Part shown: positions 20,276 to 32,311 of the stretch, piece after piece | Numbering within the stretch: the first letter of the stretch is position 1 | Layout of the letters: each line of letters opens with the position of its first letter | DNA from: Trema orientale | Lineage: Eukaryota > Streptophyta > Magnoliopsida > Rosales > Cannabaceae | Assembly (NCBI GenBank): GCA_002914845.1 | Contig: JXTC01000141.1 | Location: 204,389-268,388, forward strand | Reading direction: 5' to 3' | DNA length: 64,000 nt | Notes under the pieces: generated by a model | What the model saw: the letters and a program-made list of their open reading frames with translations, nothing else | What the model was told of the DNA's origin: nothing | Databases searched by the model: none | Position numbers and translations under genes: made by a program

Positions 20276-23024
20276 ATGGCAGTTCCCATATTCAGGGCTT
20301 CAGTTCCTCAGTCTGGTCCAGCTTCCCATTCCTTTGGTCCTGCTCTACCAGGATTACATGAAACTTCAAAGAAGAGAAGGCTGCTCTTTTGTGTTCCCTC
20401 GGAACTTAATCCAGTTCGGTAAGCCAATGCTCAATTATTCATACGAATTTTTTTTTTTCTGCAACTTATTTTTGATGGGTACTTGGGTAAACATTCTAAC
20501 AGTCAATAAATGGAGCTTGTGAGTAAAGTGTTTGAAAACTGGGTTAAATTAGCTGCCTTTGTTAGGTGCATTGTTGGATTGCATATTGTGCATTTGGGTT
20601 TTGTTCAGAAAGCGTAATTGAGTTATTTTCTCTGTGAAAATTATGTTTCTAATTAGTCAAAAGTTATATACACCTATGCTGGTTAAAGCCTTGTTGACTG
20701 GGATAGAATCCATTAGCTTATATTTGTTGTGACATTTTGGTTAAAATGAGTGGCATGGTTTTGCATTTGCTAAAAAAAAAAAAAGGTTCCTATCTATTTT
20801 ATAAGGGTTTAAGCTAAAACATTAAACAAGCTGGTTTATCCGTTTTGCCGTGCTTGTAGGCCTGCGTTATCGTTTTGTGTTGGAACTCATCTTATTCCAC
20901 ACCCTAACAAGGTATTGCGCTCGAATTAAAATTGTGATTTTAATTCTAACATGTTGTTTAGAACATCAAGTTAAATAAACAGAGATTATGTTGCTTTACT
21001 TTTATGATGTTTACGATTGTTGTTAATCAAAATAGGTTGACCGAGGTGGGGAAGATGCATTCTTTGTAAGCCGCCACAACGGAGGAGCTATTGCTGTTGC
21101 TGATGGTGTCTCCGGGTATGGAATTGGACAGGGCTTTCTTTCTTTATGCATGATGATTTCTAGAAGTTTTCAAAAAAAGACAGCATAAATAAGTATAATT
21201 AGTTTAGTACTCTATGATGTTTTAGTTAATGCATGAATGACGTCAAAATTTCGGAATTTTTTAATATACGTCTCTTCATTTTTGGCAGTTGGGCCGAACA
21301 GAATGTGGATCCATCCTTGTTCCCTCAGGAACTGATGGCTAATTTTTCGTATTTAGTGGAGGATGAAGAGGTAGCATTTTCTGATAATATACAGTCAATA
21401 AGATGTTTGTCAAGCTGCCTTTTGATCCAAACATCTCTAATTAGCTAATTACCCTTTTTGATATCTTACCGAGCAATGGTTATGATTGCCATATTGGGTT
21501 TCTGCATATATTTGATGTTGGCTTGAAAACCCAAGCTACTTCACCTGTTTTACCAGGTTAACAGTGACCCACAAATTCTCATTAGGAAAGCACATGCTGC
21601 TACGTCCTCCACAGGTTCTGCAACAGTGTAAGTACTAAGTAATCATTTGTTTAAGATTCCACACCTGTGGATGTCAAGAACTTCCATTTACATTTTCATG
21701 TACCGAATTTTATGCTCCTGTGTTAGTACATTTAATTGATTCAGCTTTCCGCTTATCTGAGTAGAATTGTTGCCATTCTGGAGAGAAATGGGATTTTGAA
21801 GATCGCCAATGTTGGGGATTGTGGCCTAAGGGTTATCCGTGAAGGTTCAATTGTCCACATTATTAGGTTTCCATTGCTCCCTTCGAATTCTCTTATCCTA
21901 TTTCGTTAGTCTCATTTTTTCTTCTAATTTTCAGGTGGAGTAGTTTTTTCTTCCATTCCCCAAGAACATTATTTCGACTGTCCCTACCAACTGAGCTCAG
22001 AGGCCGTCGGCCAAACTTACCTTGATGCTATGGTATGATGAGACATATGCCTAACTTTCTAGCATATAACCAACTATGCAATTATTCTACTGCTATGGCT
22101 TTAAATCACATAATTTGAATGAGTTCTTTTTTTTTTTTTTTTGTTTAAGAAAAAAACTATTTGTCCTCACATTACGAGCTAGATTTAACTGCTTTATTAG
22201 TTCAACAAAAGATTGCTAGTAATTTAAAGGTATGGTACCACTTAGCTGTAATAAGTTTCGTATATGGTTCACAATCACGATGAGTCGATGACCATTTTAT
22301 TCTCCGTTCAACATTTACCGAGCAGTTTGGTGGCTAGTAAAGCTGGGATAAGATGCACACGCGGACACAACCTATTTGCATATATGGGAGAAAACCAGTT
22401 TATAATCTTTCGTTATCTTGTAATTGATGTAATCCCTCTTCAACAACAGGTTAGCAGCTTGGAGTTGATAGGAGGCGACACCATAATAATGGGCTCGGAT
22501 GGGCTTTTTGATAATGTCTTTGATGATGAAATGATCTCAACATTGGCTAGATACAAAGATGTTGTCGAGGCTGGTATGTGTTTCCTGTGTTAGATTATGT
22601 AGTCGAAGTTTTAGTTACTCATTCACAATCTTAACCGATATTCGTTTTTAATGCTAGCAAAGGCATTAGCTAATCTGGCAAGCAGTCATGCAATGGACCC
22701 CAACTTTGATTCTCCATACGCATTGGAGGCCAGATCCAGGGTAAGTACTAAAAATTATTTGTCAAGACAAACCTACGGCTACTACTAGCCAACTATTACT
22801 TGGCAACGAAACATGATAATCTGGGCCTTTATTACTTTTCAGGGTTTTGATGTTCCTTGGTGGAAGAAAATTCTTGGGAGGAAACTTACAGGCATGGTCA
22901 TCTGATGTCTACGATGGTAATGATGCCGTATTTGCAGATGCCATAACTGACCTGAGTTTTCTTTTGCACAGGCGGAAAGCTTGATGACATTACTGTGGTT
23001 GTTGGGCAAGTCTTAAGCTCTTGA
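20276..23024 (+). CDS. PBCP: PP2C-type protein phosphatase, PBCP-like (11 exons)
   Basis: Exons: 20276-20418, 20860-20911, 21036-21115, 21289-21370, 21557-21627, 21765-21844, 21935-22032, 22450-22573, 22658-22740, 22843-22891, 22972-23024; about 304 residues in frame. Seen: a basic/Ser-rich transit-like leader (MAVPIFRASVP), then short-type PP2C motifs: DRGGEDAFF, VADGVSG, NVGDCGLRVI, GSDGLFDN and a final DDITVVV. The Asp residues bind the catalytic metals. Closest remembered relative is Arabidopsis At2g30170, the photosystem II core phosphatase that removes phosphate from D1, D2 and CP43 in thylakoids and counteracts the STN8 kinase. The position next to MCAT and mitoferrin genes, as in Arabidopsis, supports orthology. 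The last intron appears to start with GC (CAG then GCATGG); no GT donor keeps the conserved DDITVVV end in frame. No premature stop seen. Confidence 0.92.
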
Positions 23025-23830
23025 AACGTGGTGTCTGGAGAGAAGTTGCAAGAAACAATTGCAGCTAAATATAATTTACAGAATCACTTCGTAGAAAGTT
23101 CTGCATACAGTTTAATTCGTTATTCTCCAACTGTTCTATAAATTCCGACTGATGTTGTAAAGAAATACATCACCTTATTCTATCATTTACTGGCAAATTA
23201 TCTTGTATCAATGGTCTTGATACCTCTATTCCATTCAGTAAGGTATTAATAAAAGATCTCACGCTCTCTCAATTATCACATGTTTATCACACGTGCGTTG
23301 CTTTTCTGTAACTCACGTACTCACATAAACGCGATTGCATTGAAAATGGAAAGTCAGTTACATAATTGAGAGGAATTAGAAGAAAACAACAGCAATAAAC
23401 ATTGTTTACCCCTGAACAAATTACAACAATCAAATAAGATAAAAGGGCCATGAAAAGAAAAAACAGCAGGCAAATGAAGGATAGTAAGATACAATGTGTA
23501 TCAATAAGAATTTACTGCCAATAAAAATTATTGTAACAAGGGAAAAAAAATGAAACATCTTTGGTGTGCTTATTCGAACATACACTGGGCAAGGCAAAAA
23601 AGGGATATAATTAACAAACAAACGTCGACGGTACAAACAAATTTAAGCCTCAGCATCTAAATTGACTAGCACCGCCGATTAAATTAGACAGCGGTTAGGT
23701 ATGAAAATTGCTTATGTTGCTCTGCTTACTCATCTCCCTCGTGCGGAGGGATATGAAAATAAATCATGCAGAGCCAAGATGTCCGTAATGCAATTCAAGA
23801 ATTTCCCTCATCTTCAGAGGTTTGAGCTAT
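23025..23830. other. Convergent 3' regions of PBCP and mitoferrin
   Basis: Probable 3' untranslated regions of the plus-strand phosphatase and the minus-strand carrier meeting tail to tail. No open frame worth calling. Confidence 0.5.
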
Positions 23831-25901
23831 TCAGGTTACAGTGCCACTGCTGGAGCTATCATTTAGTTCTTGAAAGAAGGATTTTGCAGCTTCATATGTA
23901 GACCAGCAGATTGCCGCAGCGGGAGCATGAAAAAGAATCCTAGGAGCCCATCCCCGTATCAATCCTTTATAACCATCCTTTTCCAGTATTGTTTTAATAA
24001 CATCTCTGATTGAACCACTTTTAAATCTATCACATCCACACACACCCTGCACAGCCAATTAATGTTACATTCAAAGAAATACTTCAGACACAAGATTAAA
24101 CTTTGTCAAACATTATCTTTCACAACATTTAATAACATAAAAGAAAAGAATTACAAGTTGCTAAAAAGGCGAAAGGTTAGTTTTCTTGGACGCCTTACTA
24201 CCCTGAATTTCTTGTGACCAATGTTAGTTCGGAAGATGCAAGGTGCATAGGTTAAAGAAAGGGTATGACCAAGCATTCTCGGAGAATACTTCTTTTCGTG
24301 TGCATGAGGGATATGAATGTTATGTCCCCACCCAAGTCTATTTCTTTTTATACTTCTATAGATAAAATTATCTCCTACCAAGGATGTGATCTATTATAAA
24401 TAAAGCAACCGTTTCACAAAGACAGAAAAAAGAAACTAAAAACTAACTATAAATAGAGTCAAGCCTTATCGGCTGCAGAAAGGCCAATCTGCCAACTGGG
24501 GCTAGTTCAGTTGGTCCAAGGCTTAAGGGATGTGTGTGTGAGCTTGGGGGGTCAGGGGTTCAAACCTTAGTAGAGTGTGTGTTATTTTTCTTTAAATTTG
24601 TAGTAAGTGGTGGTCATACGTTAAGCCCCACTTAAAAAAAAAAAAAAAAGGCCAATCTGAAACTTGTAAAGGAAGTGGCTTTGCCCCATCACTAGCTAAA
24701 GGGAGGAAACTGGTAGTCAGAGTTACACACGATAAGACAGTCCAACCACTAGCTATTAGAGCCAGCACTTTCCTCGTTCTTCCTTATCACTTTAAAATGT
24801 ACTAAATCCTCTCATCACTTCGTTAAATGCAAAACCAGTGTATAACTCATTACCAACAATCTTAATTATCTTACCGAGCTTCTTAGTCACTAGTAGAATT
24901 CAGTTCAAAAATAGTTTAAGCCAACAGCACAAGCATTATATTACAATTTATCCGTTTGTCATTGTGCAGTTGGTACTTTGAAGTTTTCGAAACAAACATA
25001 CGCAAAAATTTCAATGCACCAAGCCTAAGCGAATCTCTAAAAGAAACAGCACACCAGAAGCAAAACAAGTCGGAATCATACAAAAGCAAACATAAAAAAG
25101 GAAAAAAAAAAAAAAAGAAGACCGCACCTGACACTGCAATTGAGTTTTGACCACATCGAGAGGTGTAGTAACTGCAGCAGCCAAGGCCCCGGCGGCAGCC
25201 CCAGCAGTGGCATGTACCACCAAACGCTCGTCGTTGACACTCTCAGGCGAAATCTCCATCAACCCTCTCTTCGCAGCCTCATACGTTGCGAAGTGCACGG
25301 CGGTAAACGGCGCATTCATCAGAACCGTAGTCCTATACGATGCGTAGAATGCTCGAATGCCTTCTTCCCTCAAGACCGTCTTCAAACAATCCCAAACCCC
25401 CTTGTACGGACTATTAGTCAACTGCAATCTCTGCTTCACCATGTCCATTGGGGTAAAAACAGCGTCGCTCGCCACCGTGGCGAACACACCGGATATGGCG
25501 TGGGCAGCTGAATTGTTGGGGTTCCCGCCGGAGAAGAACTCCTTCGAAATCTCGTAAACCGAAAAATACACCGCGTGCGCGGGTCCCGCGCCAAGACCCA
25601 TTGCCCCAATGCCGCGGTAAAGCCCGATTGGACCCTCGGACCTCAAGATGGATTTGAGGGCCTCTCGGACCCCGACCGACTTAATCGGGCAAGACCCGAG
25701 AGCCTGCATATGGGTCTTGACTGTATCGACGGGGTACATGGCCATGTGCTCGACTGAACCAGCAATGGAGCCTGCAATCATGAACTGCCAGAAGTGGAGA
25801 CCGTCATGGGTCCTCACGGTAATCTCTGGATGAAAGTCCGGCGGCTGAGGGACCGGCCGGAAGTCCGGGTTTTGGAACTTGGGAGAAGCGTCCGTGGCCA
25901 T
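23831..25901 (-). CDS. MIT: Mitoferrin-type mitochondrial iron carrier (2 exons)
   Basis: Exon 1 is 25128-25901 and exon 2 is 23831-24046, with a GT-AG intron of about 1.1 kb; about 329 residues. The protein has the threefold mitochondrial-carrier repeat: signature motifs YPVDTVKTHMQ, TPMDMVKQRLQ and TPLDVVKTQLQ close the first helix of each repeat, with six predicted membrane helices in all. The match to remembered mitoferrins (Arabidopsis MIT1 At1g07030 and MIT2 At2g30160; animal and yeast Mrs3/4) is strong, including AGSIAGSVEHMAMYPVDTVK and the N-terminal segment with FWQFMIAG. These carriers bring Fe(II) across the inner mitochondrial membrane for Fe-S cluster and haem synthesis. The start codon is the first in-frame ATG and matches the family length. 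The intron holds a SINE. No defect is visible. Confidence 0.94.
24492..24648 (+). mobile_element. tRNA-derived SINE in the mitoferrin intron
   Basis: A-box-like GGCTAGTTCAGTTGGTCC and B-box GGTTCAAACC form a tRNA-like head, followed by a short body and a 16-base A tail. The flanking direct repeat AGGCCAATCTG (24481-24491 and 24649-24659, extendable by As) is a target-primed insertion signature. It is antisense to the mitoferrin gene. A 5'-truncated relative lies at 60531-60630. Confidence 0.85.
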
Positions 25902-26388
25902 GGATATGGAGGGTTAGAGTAGAGAAAACTGGGTTTTTGGGGTCGGCAGAGCAAAAGGGTATATGCAAATTTGGGGTTTTGGTACGGGTTTGGGGCTGAC
26001 TTGATGAGGAAGACTGAAAATTTGGGGTTCTGATATGGGTTTTGGGCTTCCGCCATAAACAAGGGCTATCTAAGAAGAGAGAATTTGAGTTGCATCGTCT
26101 ATAGCAAATAGTTCAGAGATCGAAGATAGCACAAGGGAGAGGCGAGAGGTTTTGCAGATAGAATTGAACAGTTGAGGAAGAAGAAGAAGAACAGCAAAGT
26201 GTTGTAGTTTCGGATTTGGTTTTGACTAGTCTTAGGGTTCCTCAAATTAGGGATTTAGGGTTTTATTCAGCATATTTTATTGTTCCCGGTCAGACATAAA
26301 TCAATTGGGATTTATTTATTTATTTAAAGGAACGTTGATTATTATTATTAATTCTTTTTTTTTTCTTTGGAAAAAAAAAAAAAAAAAA
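25902..26388. other. Mitoferrin promoter region up to the sequence gap
   Basis: Upstream of the mitoferrin start codon, with imperfect direct repeats of ACCCATATCAGAACCCCAA type (about 25935-26045) and a GAAGAAGAAGAAG tract near 26175. It ends in A-rich sequence at the gap. Confidence 0.4.
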
Positions 26389-27236
26389 NNNNNNNNNNNN
26401 NNNNNNNNNNNNNNNNNNNNNNNNNNNNNNNNNNNNNNNNNNNNNNNNNNNNNNNNNNNNNNNNNNNNNNNNNNNNNNNNNNNNNNNNNNNNNNNNNNNN
26501 NNNNNNNNNNNNNNNNNNNNNNNNNNNNNNNNNNNNNNNNNNNNNNNNNNNNNNNNNNNNNNNNNNNNNNNNNNNNNNNNNNNNNNNNNNNNNNNNNNNN
26601 NNNNNNNNNNNNNNNNNNNNNNNNNNNNNNNNNNNNNNNNNNNNNNNNNNNNNNNNNNNNNNNNNNNNNNNNNNNNNNNNNNNNNNNNNNNNNNNNNNNN
26701 NNNNNNNNNNNNNNNNNNNNNNNNNNNNNNNNNNNNNNNNNNNNNNNNNNNNNNNNNNNNNNNNNNNNNNNNNNNNNNNNNNNNNNNNNNNNNNNNNNNN
26801 NNNNNNNNNNNNNNNNNNNNNNNNNNNNNNNNNNNNNNNNNNNNNNNNNNNNNNNNNNNNNNNNNNNNNNNNNNNNNNNNNNNNNNNNNNNNNNNNNNNN
26901 NNNNNNNNNNNNNNNNNNNNNNNNNNNNNNNNNNNNNNNNNNNNNNNNNNNNNNNNNNNNNNNNNNNNNNNNNNNNNNNNNNNNNNNNNNNNNNNNNNNN
27001 NNNNNNNNNNNNNNNNNNNNNNNNNNNNNNNNNNNNNNNNNNNNNNNNNNNNNNNNNNNNNNNNNNNNNNNNNNNNNNNNNNNNNNNNNNNNNNNNNNNN
27101 NNNNNNNNNNNNNNNNNNNNNNNNNNNNNNNNNNNNNNNNNNNNNNNNNNNNNNNNNNNNNNNNNNNNNNNNNNNNNNNNNNNNNNNNNNNNNNNNNNNN
27201 NNNNNNNNNNNNNNNNNNNNNNNNNNNNNNNNNNNN
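26389..27236. other. Assembly gap (848 N)
   Basis: Unknown sequence. Both sides end in A homopolymers (about 18 and 14 bases), so the gap probably reflects a scaffold join across simple sequence. Confidence 0.95.
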
Positions 27237-27537
27237 AAAAAAAAAAAAAAACTGTAAAGGACAACAAAGGAAACGACAACAAAATATCATAATTCTTTTT
27301 TCTTCTTCTTGTTTATTTATTTATTTATTTATTTTTTCCTTTGGCTTGAAGTTGGAACGAAACATCACAATTCACAACAACCAATAACCTGAAAGGGCGA
27401 CAATATTAACAACAAAATATAAAAACGACACAAGCAATATAAACGACAACGCATTTTGAGCTACAAAATAGTAAAACGACAATTTCCGGAAAAGGACAAC
27501 AATATATACGACAATATATAAGATCCTGGGAAGGAAT
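27237..27537. other. A-rich sequence with ACGACAA motifs
   Basis: AC/AA-rich stretch with repeated CGACAACA-like words (GACAACAA, ACGACAC, CGACAAC). No gene seen. Confidence 0.4.
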
Positions 27538-27668
27538 TGGAGCCGACGAGCCGAGCCACTAATCGGTGAGGACTTGGATGTCTCTGTTTCTGGAAGCTAA
27601 GCGCAACTCGAAGAGGTTCGTTCTGAGGTTGATGTGGCTTGAGGCATGGCCATTACGTGGCATTCCGC
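27538..27668 (-). pseudogene. UGT87A exon 1 relic
   Basis: This short segment aligns with the part of UGT exon 1 that encodes the N-terminal GRGHINP to TEEWLGLIG region of the neighbouring genes: on the plus strand GAGCCGAGCCAC, GAAGCTAAGCGCAAC, AGAGGTT and TTGATGTGGC fall in the same order and spacing as in gene A (30172-30315). Substitutions and small gaps have destroyed the frame. It is the remains of a sixth UGT copy on the same strand, its other parts perhaps lost or in the gap. Confidence 0.65.
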
Positions 27669-27685
27669 TGTTTTCGATTTTGGCC

Positions 27686-27940
27686 TGTTAAGACAGCTCC
27701 ACACGTGTCCAGTTCAGTGCCAGCTCAGCCTTCTAGAAGAGTCTAGATTAGTGGATTAGTCAATACAATTTAGTTATGTTGTTTATCTCTGTAATCAGAT
27801 TCCTGTATATATTAAAAGTCTAAGGCCCCTCTCTAGACTTCAGTTAACGAGAGCATCATTCTTCCAGATTCATTATTCCAGTACTTTCTCTCGTTTTCTC
27901 TTCAACCAAACACCAGTTATTTTCCTATTTTGGCCAAACT
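27686..27940 (+). mobile_element. Possible solo LTR (fossil), family unclear
   Basis: A segment starting TGTTAAGACAGCTCC contains a TATA-like CTGTATATATTAAAAG followed by a stretch rich in CT, as in short plant LTRs. TGGCC occurs at both edges (about 27681-27685 and 27935-27939), which could be a 5-bp target duplication. No internal region or partner LTR is present in the window. Limits and family are uncertain. Confidence 0.25.
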
Positions 27941-28406
27941 AATGATCATTTTCAAACAAAAACGGTTAACGTGTGACAAATTTATCTTTGTCGATTATTA
28001 AGCTTCTTTTATGAATACTCTTAAATAACAGTCTTTGTTGGCCTCCATATCGTCGAAAATTTACAAGAAAAAACGTAAAACGAAACAGAACAAGAGAACT
28101 ACATACACGGTCATTTAATATCTTTGTTGTCTTTGTTTTGTTAAATTGTTTGGTTCAAAAATTCAAAGATCAAAACGACACTATATAATATATCGTCGCT
28201 TTTGACCACCAAATTATGTTACATTACAAGAAAGAACAAATAACATTGTTCAAGCATTAAGACAATCATTGATCGAGCATAATAAAACTCTCTAGGTTCA
28301 ATATTTGATGCCATACTTCAGCCGACTTACTAATTGTTCTAATTATTACATGAATCAGGAGTAAGAGACTCCCACATAAGCTATCTCAAATTACATTAAT
28401 GGTGGC

Positions 28407-30352
28407 CTACTGACCTCGTGCTACATTGCATATATCCCTGATAAAAGCATCAAGGCTGTCATCAGACGATCCACCTTTATCAATGGCTCTTAGACACACG
28501 TCTCTAAGTTCTCCTGCTTTTAACCTCGTTTCTTTCACCTCTTCAATTTCAAAATCCATAAACTTTCTCACAAGCTCAGCAATTTCATCTCTTTTCATTA
28601 CAAAATTTTCACAACTACCCACATCTCCCTTAACCCTTGACCCAATCTTCCACTCCTCAACAATCTGCCTACTATTGGGAACTTGGTCTAAAAACAGAGG
28701 AAACGTAAGCATTGGAACACCACCAAAAACAGCTTCTAAAGTAGAGTTCCACCCACAATGAGTCCAGAACCCCCCAACAGAGGAGTGACACAACACCCTC
28801 AATTGGTCACACCATGGCAAAACCAGCCCCAAGTCTCCAGACCTCTCTTTCAACCGAGGAGCGTCAGAGCGAGCCACCCACAAAAATCTAACACCGCTAG
28901 TCCTTAACCCATCAGCTATTTCGTCCATTTGGGTACTCGAAACCGAGAGAAAACTCCCCAGTGAGATGTACAAAACGGACCCTTTTGGCTGAGAGTCCAG
29001 CCATTGAAGATAGTTTTGAGAGCTTGGAGAACTGCTGTGTTGATGAAGGTCTAAGTATGGAATAGCAGGGCCAATTGGGTATACAGGGAAGGCAAATTCT
29101 GATCTGAGAGTGTCTATTGCTTGGGGTTCGAGCTCGTAGACTGAGGTGAGGAGTAGATATTGAGCTTTTGGGACTTCGGATATGCACTCCAAGGCCAGTT
29201 TCAGGACCTTTTGGTCATTCTCAGTGAAGACTACATTAAGATCGGCTGTGTCCAACGATGATAGCCCCGGTACGTGCACCAAATTCTTGTTCCCACCTTT
29301 TTCTATATCACAAAAAGAATATTTTATATGCAATAAGAAAAATGTCTGTTACATGTTGTCTCCATATATCTCACCATATCACGGAATTATTAAACGTTTC
29401 AATTTTCAACGAGACACCATTAGTATCAGTACTCCAATAATGTGCTAATTAGTACCAGAACTTCGATAATGTGTTAATTTATTACAAGTGATTCTAATTA
29501 ATAGTGGTACTGGGCACCACGTCCCATAACATTAGCCTCGTAGCATTACTCTTTAATTTCATCCCAAACCACTAACATCATCACTGAGTCAAGCAAATAA
29601 ATATAAAATGACAAATCAAGCAAATAAATATAAAATGACAAGTGTCATAATTTTAGAGCTTTCGTTGAGAATGTAGGTAAGTACTTAGGTGTGTTTAGCT
29701 AAGAAAGTGATAATTTTAGTAAATTCAACAAAATTAAAACTTTCAATAATTGGAGAGAACATGTTGTACTACTTGAATATGAAAAATAATTTTTATTATA
29801 AATAATAAAAGAAGGAGAATAAAAGGAAGAAATGAGAAATATTTACTTACTTGAGACAAAGTCAAGTGGGGTATTGTTATTTGCTGAGAAAAGATTAAAA
29901 TAATGTAACATGGTGAAAAATGAGGCCGACATGGTCCAAGATAAGGCCACCGGAATATTCCTTCGCTTTCCAACGTTGATTCCCCAAAGTACCTCTACAT
30001 CGGCTATGATGGCGGTCAACGGCGTCATTTGGAGCCGATCCAGGAGCTGCTCGAAGGGAGCTTCCATCTTAGTCATGACAGCTTCGTAGAAGGCTGGGAA
30101 GTCGGCGGCTTTGAGCCGCTCCGGCGGGATGACGCCGTCGGGTATGGTGGCTAAGCGGATATTAGCCGGCTTGTGTTCTGAGCCGATTAAGCCGAGCCAT
30201 TCTTCGGTGACGACGAAGGTGATGAGGATATCTGGTTTTTTTGAAGCTAGGAACTTGCAGAGGTTCATCATGGGGTTGATGTGGCCTCGGCCAGGGAATG
30301 GCATCGCCACAACGTGGCAGACGGTGGTTGGTTCGACGCCGGAGGAAGTCAT
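28407..30352 (-). CDS. UGT87A: UGT87A-like UDP-glycosyltransferase, gene A (2 exons)
   Basis: Exon 1 is 29851-30352, exon 2 is 28407-29302 and the intron 548 bp (phase 1, GT-AG); 465 residues. Family 1 GT-B glycosyltransferase: transfers a sugar, most likely glucose, from UDP-glucose to a small acceptor in the cytosol. Seen: catalytic His in PFPGRGHINP (His24), the partner Asp in AIIAD, and the 44-residue PSPG box at about 331-374, starting WCDQLRVLCH, holding THCGWNSTLE and ending DQ (Gln end favours UDP-glucose). The sequence follows remembered Arabidopsis UGT87A1/A2 (At2g30150/At2g30140), including the phase-1 intron. UGT87A2 has been linked to flowering time and stress responses there; the acceptor here is unknown. 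The intron holds a fragment of MITE family 2. No defect seen. Confidence 0.92.
29488..29555. mobile_element. MITE family 2 fragment in UGT-A intron
   Basis: AGTGGTACTGGGCACCAC followed by TAGCATTACTCT matches one end of the complete family-2 MITE at 18290-18473. Only one terminus is present. Confidence 0.55.
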
Positions 30353-30809
30353 CTTCGTTGATCCAACAATGGATTTTGTTAGAGGTTTTGCTTGAGAAGA
30401 GATTGTGTTTGTTTGTAGAGATTTTGGATTGAAGGAAATGGTGAGATTAAGGAAATATAGGGCAGTTCTTTTTCTTTTTTTCTTTTTTTTTTAAATAAAG
30501 AAAAAGAAAAAAGAAAAAAAAAGTACATTGAAAACACATATCACAGAAAGCTAGAGATTATAAATAATCAGCAAAGGGCTAACTGCTACAATAAGTCGCA
30601 AAAAGACGTTGTCGACAACTGTGCTCAAACAGTTCCAATGTACCCCAAATAATAGTAATTAATTGAGAGATACTTCGACATAATGAGGATATAATTCTAG
30701 ACAAAAGTTACCCAAAAAACACTAATTCTTTTCCTTCAAAAAGACTTATTAGAAGCATGGAATTTCATAAGTATTCCAATAATACATGTTTAATAATAAT
30801 GTAATCCAC
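30353..30809. other. UGT-A promoter and UGT-B 3' flank
   Basis: Spacer between two tandem genes. A minus-strand CTATATT about 100 bp before the UGT-A start codon is a weak TATA candidate, and the same word lies at a similar distance before UGT-B. A long T/A-rich tract (about 30470-30530) separates them. Confidence 0.4.
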
Positions 30810-32311
30810 TTAATGGCCATAGCATTGAGTTATATCGTTGATGAAAGATTCAAGATTAGCTTCAGCTGATCCTCCTCTAGCAATTGCTCTCTGACATCTT
30901 AGTTTTAGCTCTCTTGCTCTTCTCCTGATATTTTTGCCCTCACTATTTTCAGGATCCATAAACTTGAGCACCAGTTCAGAAATCTCCTCTCCAGTCACTA
31001 CTCTATTTACTTCTTTCACTTCTCTCACCCTCCATCCAACTTTCCAATCTTCCACAATTTGCTTTCCATTAGGGGGCTGGTCAAAGAATATGGGGAAAGT
31101 CAACAGTGGGACCCCAGCAAAGAGAGCTTCTAGAGTGGAATTCCATCCACAATGAGTCCAAAATCCGCCAATAGCAGGATGACACAACACCCTCAATTGG
31201 TCACACCAAGGTACCACCAACCCTTTGTTCCCACAGATCTCACTGATTAGTCGAAAATTGTCTCCACGAGCCACCCACAAGAATCGAACACCAGATTTAG
31301 GCACCCCGGCAATGATTTCTTCCATCTGGGTTTTTGAGACAGAGAGGAAACTTCCTAATGAAATGTACAGAACAGAGTTTGAAGGTTGAGAATCCAACCA
31401 TTGGAGATAGTTGACTTCATCAGTTTGCCTTTTGGGGACATTGACTTTAATCTCAGGGTATGGTATGGCTGGCCCAATGGAGTAGACAGGGAAAGGGTAT
31501 TTTTCTTTTATTGAGTTTATGACTAAGGTCTCAATCTCGTACACTGTATTGAGTAAGAGAAACTGTGCTTTTTCCAATCTTGAAATGCACTCTAAGGCAA
31601 GCTCTAGGACTCTTTGGTCATTTCCTTGGAAGATTGAAGGAAGTTCTTGTACATGAAGAGGTGAAACTCCAGGGACACAATCTACATGGTCCTCTCCATG
31701 TTCTATCATAGAAATATTTAAATTGAAAACATAAACCAACTCCCAATTAATGTTCAAAATCAACTAATAAGATAAAAACAAGTTCATGTAGGTACATGAA
31801 CTTGTTAGAGCTACATGATGTACCTACCTTGGAAACATCGATTTTTTATGAGATCATAAGAGTGGAACATAGTAAACACCGAAGCTGACATAGTCCAAAG
31901 CGAGGCAACTGGAATGTTCCTTCGGGTTCCGGCTGGGACCGCCCAAAGGAGTTCGGTGTCGGCTACGATGGCGGTGACTGGCGGCTGAATTTGATTCAAG
32001 AGGTGCTCAAAGGGGGCTTCCATTTTAGTCATAACAGCTTCGTAGAAGCCAGGAAAGTCGGCACCTCGAACCAGCTCAGATGGAAGGATATTGGGTATGG
32101 TACTGAATTGTATTTGGTTTGGTTTCGGATCATCTTTGATGAAGCTGAACCACTCTTCGGTGACAACAAAGGTTACGAGAACGTCATCTTTAATGGCAGC
32201 TAGCGACTTGCAAAGGTTCATCATGGGGTTCACATGGCCTCTACCCGGGTAAGGCACTGCTAGGACATGGCACACTCTGGTTTTTCCTCGGAAAAGCTTG
32301 ACTGTATCCAT
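30810..32311 (-). CDS. UGT87A: UGT87A-like UDP-glycosyltransferase, gene B (2 exons)
   Basis: Exon 1 is 31828-32311 and exon 2 is 30810-31702, with a short 125-bp phase-1 intron; 458 residues. Catalytic His in PYPGRGHVNP, Asp in TAIVAD, and a PSPG box beginning WCDQLRVLCHPAIGG, with THCGWNSTLE and the terminal DQ. It differs from the other copies by a distinct N-terminus (MDTVKLFRGKTRVC), a compact intron and a charged C-terminal helix (REVKEVNRVV, RRRARELKLR), so it is one of the more diverged members. The 5' flank (32360-32620) is homologous to the duplicated orphan segment at 48371-48990. The frame is intact and no key residue is missing. Confidence 0.92.

Noticed and set aside
25140-25833. 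Plus-strand frames over the mitoferrin exon
   Set aside because: Antisense shadows of a well-supported carrier gene.
26305-27387. Long open frames through the N run on both strands
   Set aside because: Made of unknown bases; no evidence of coding.
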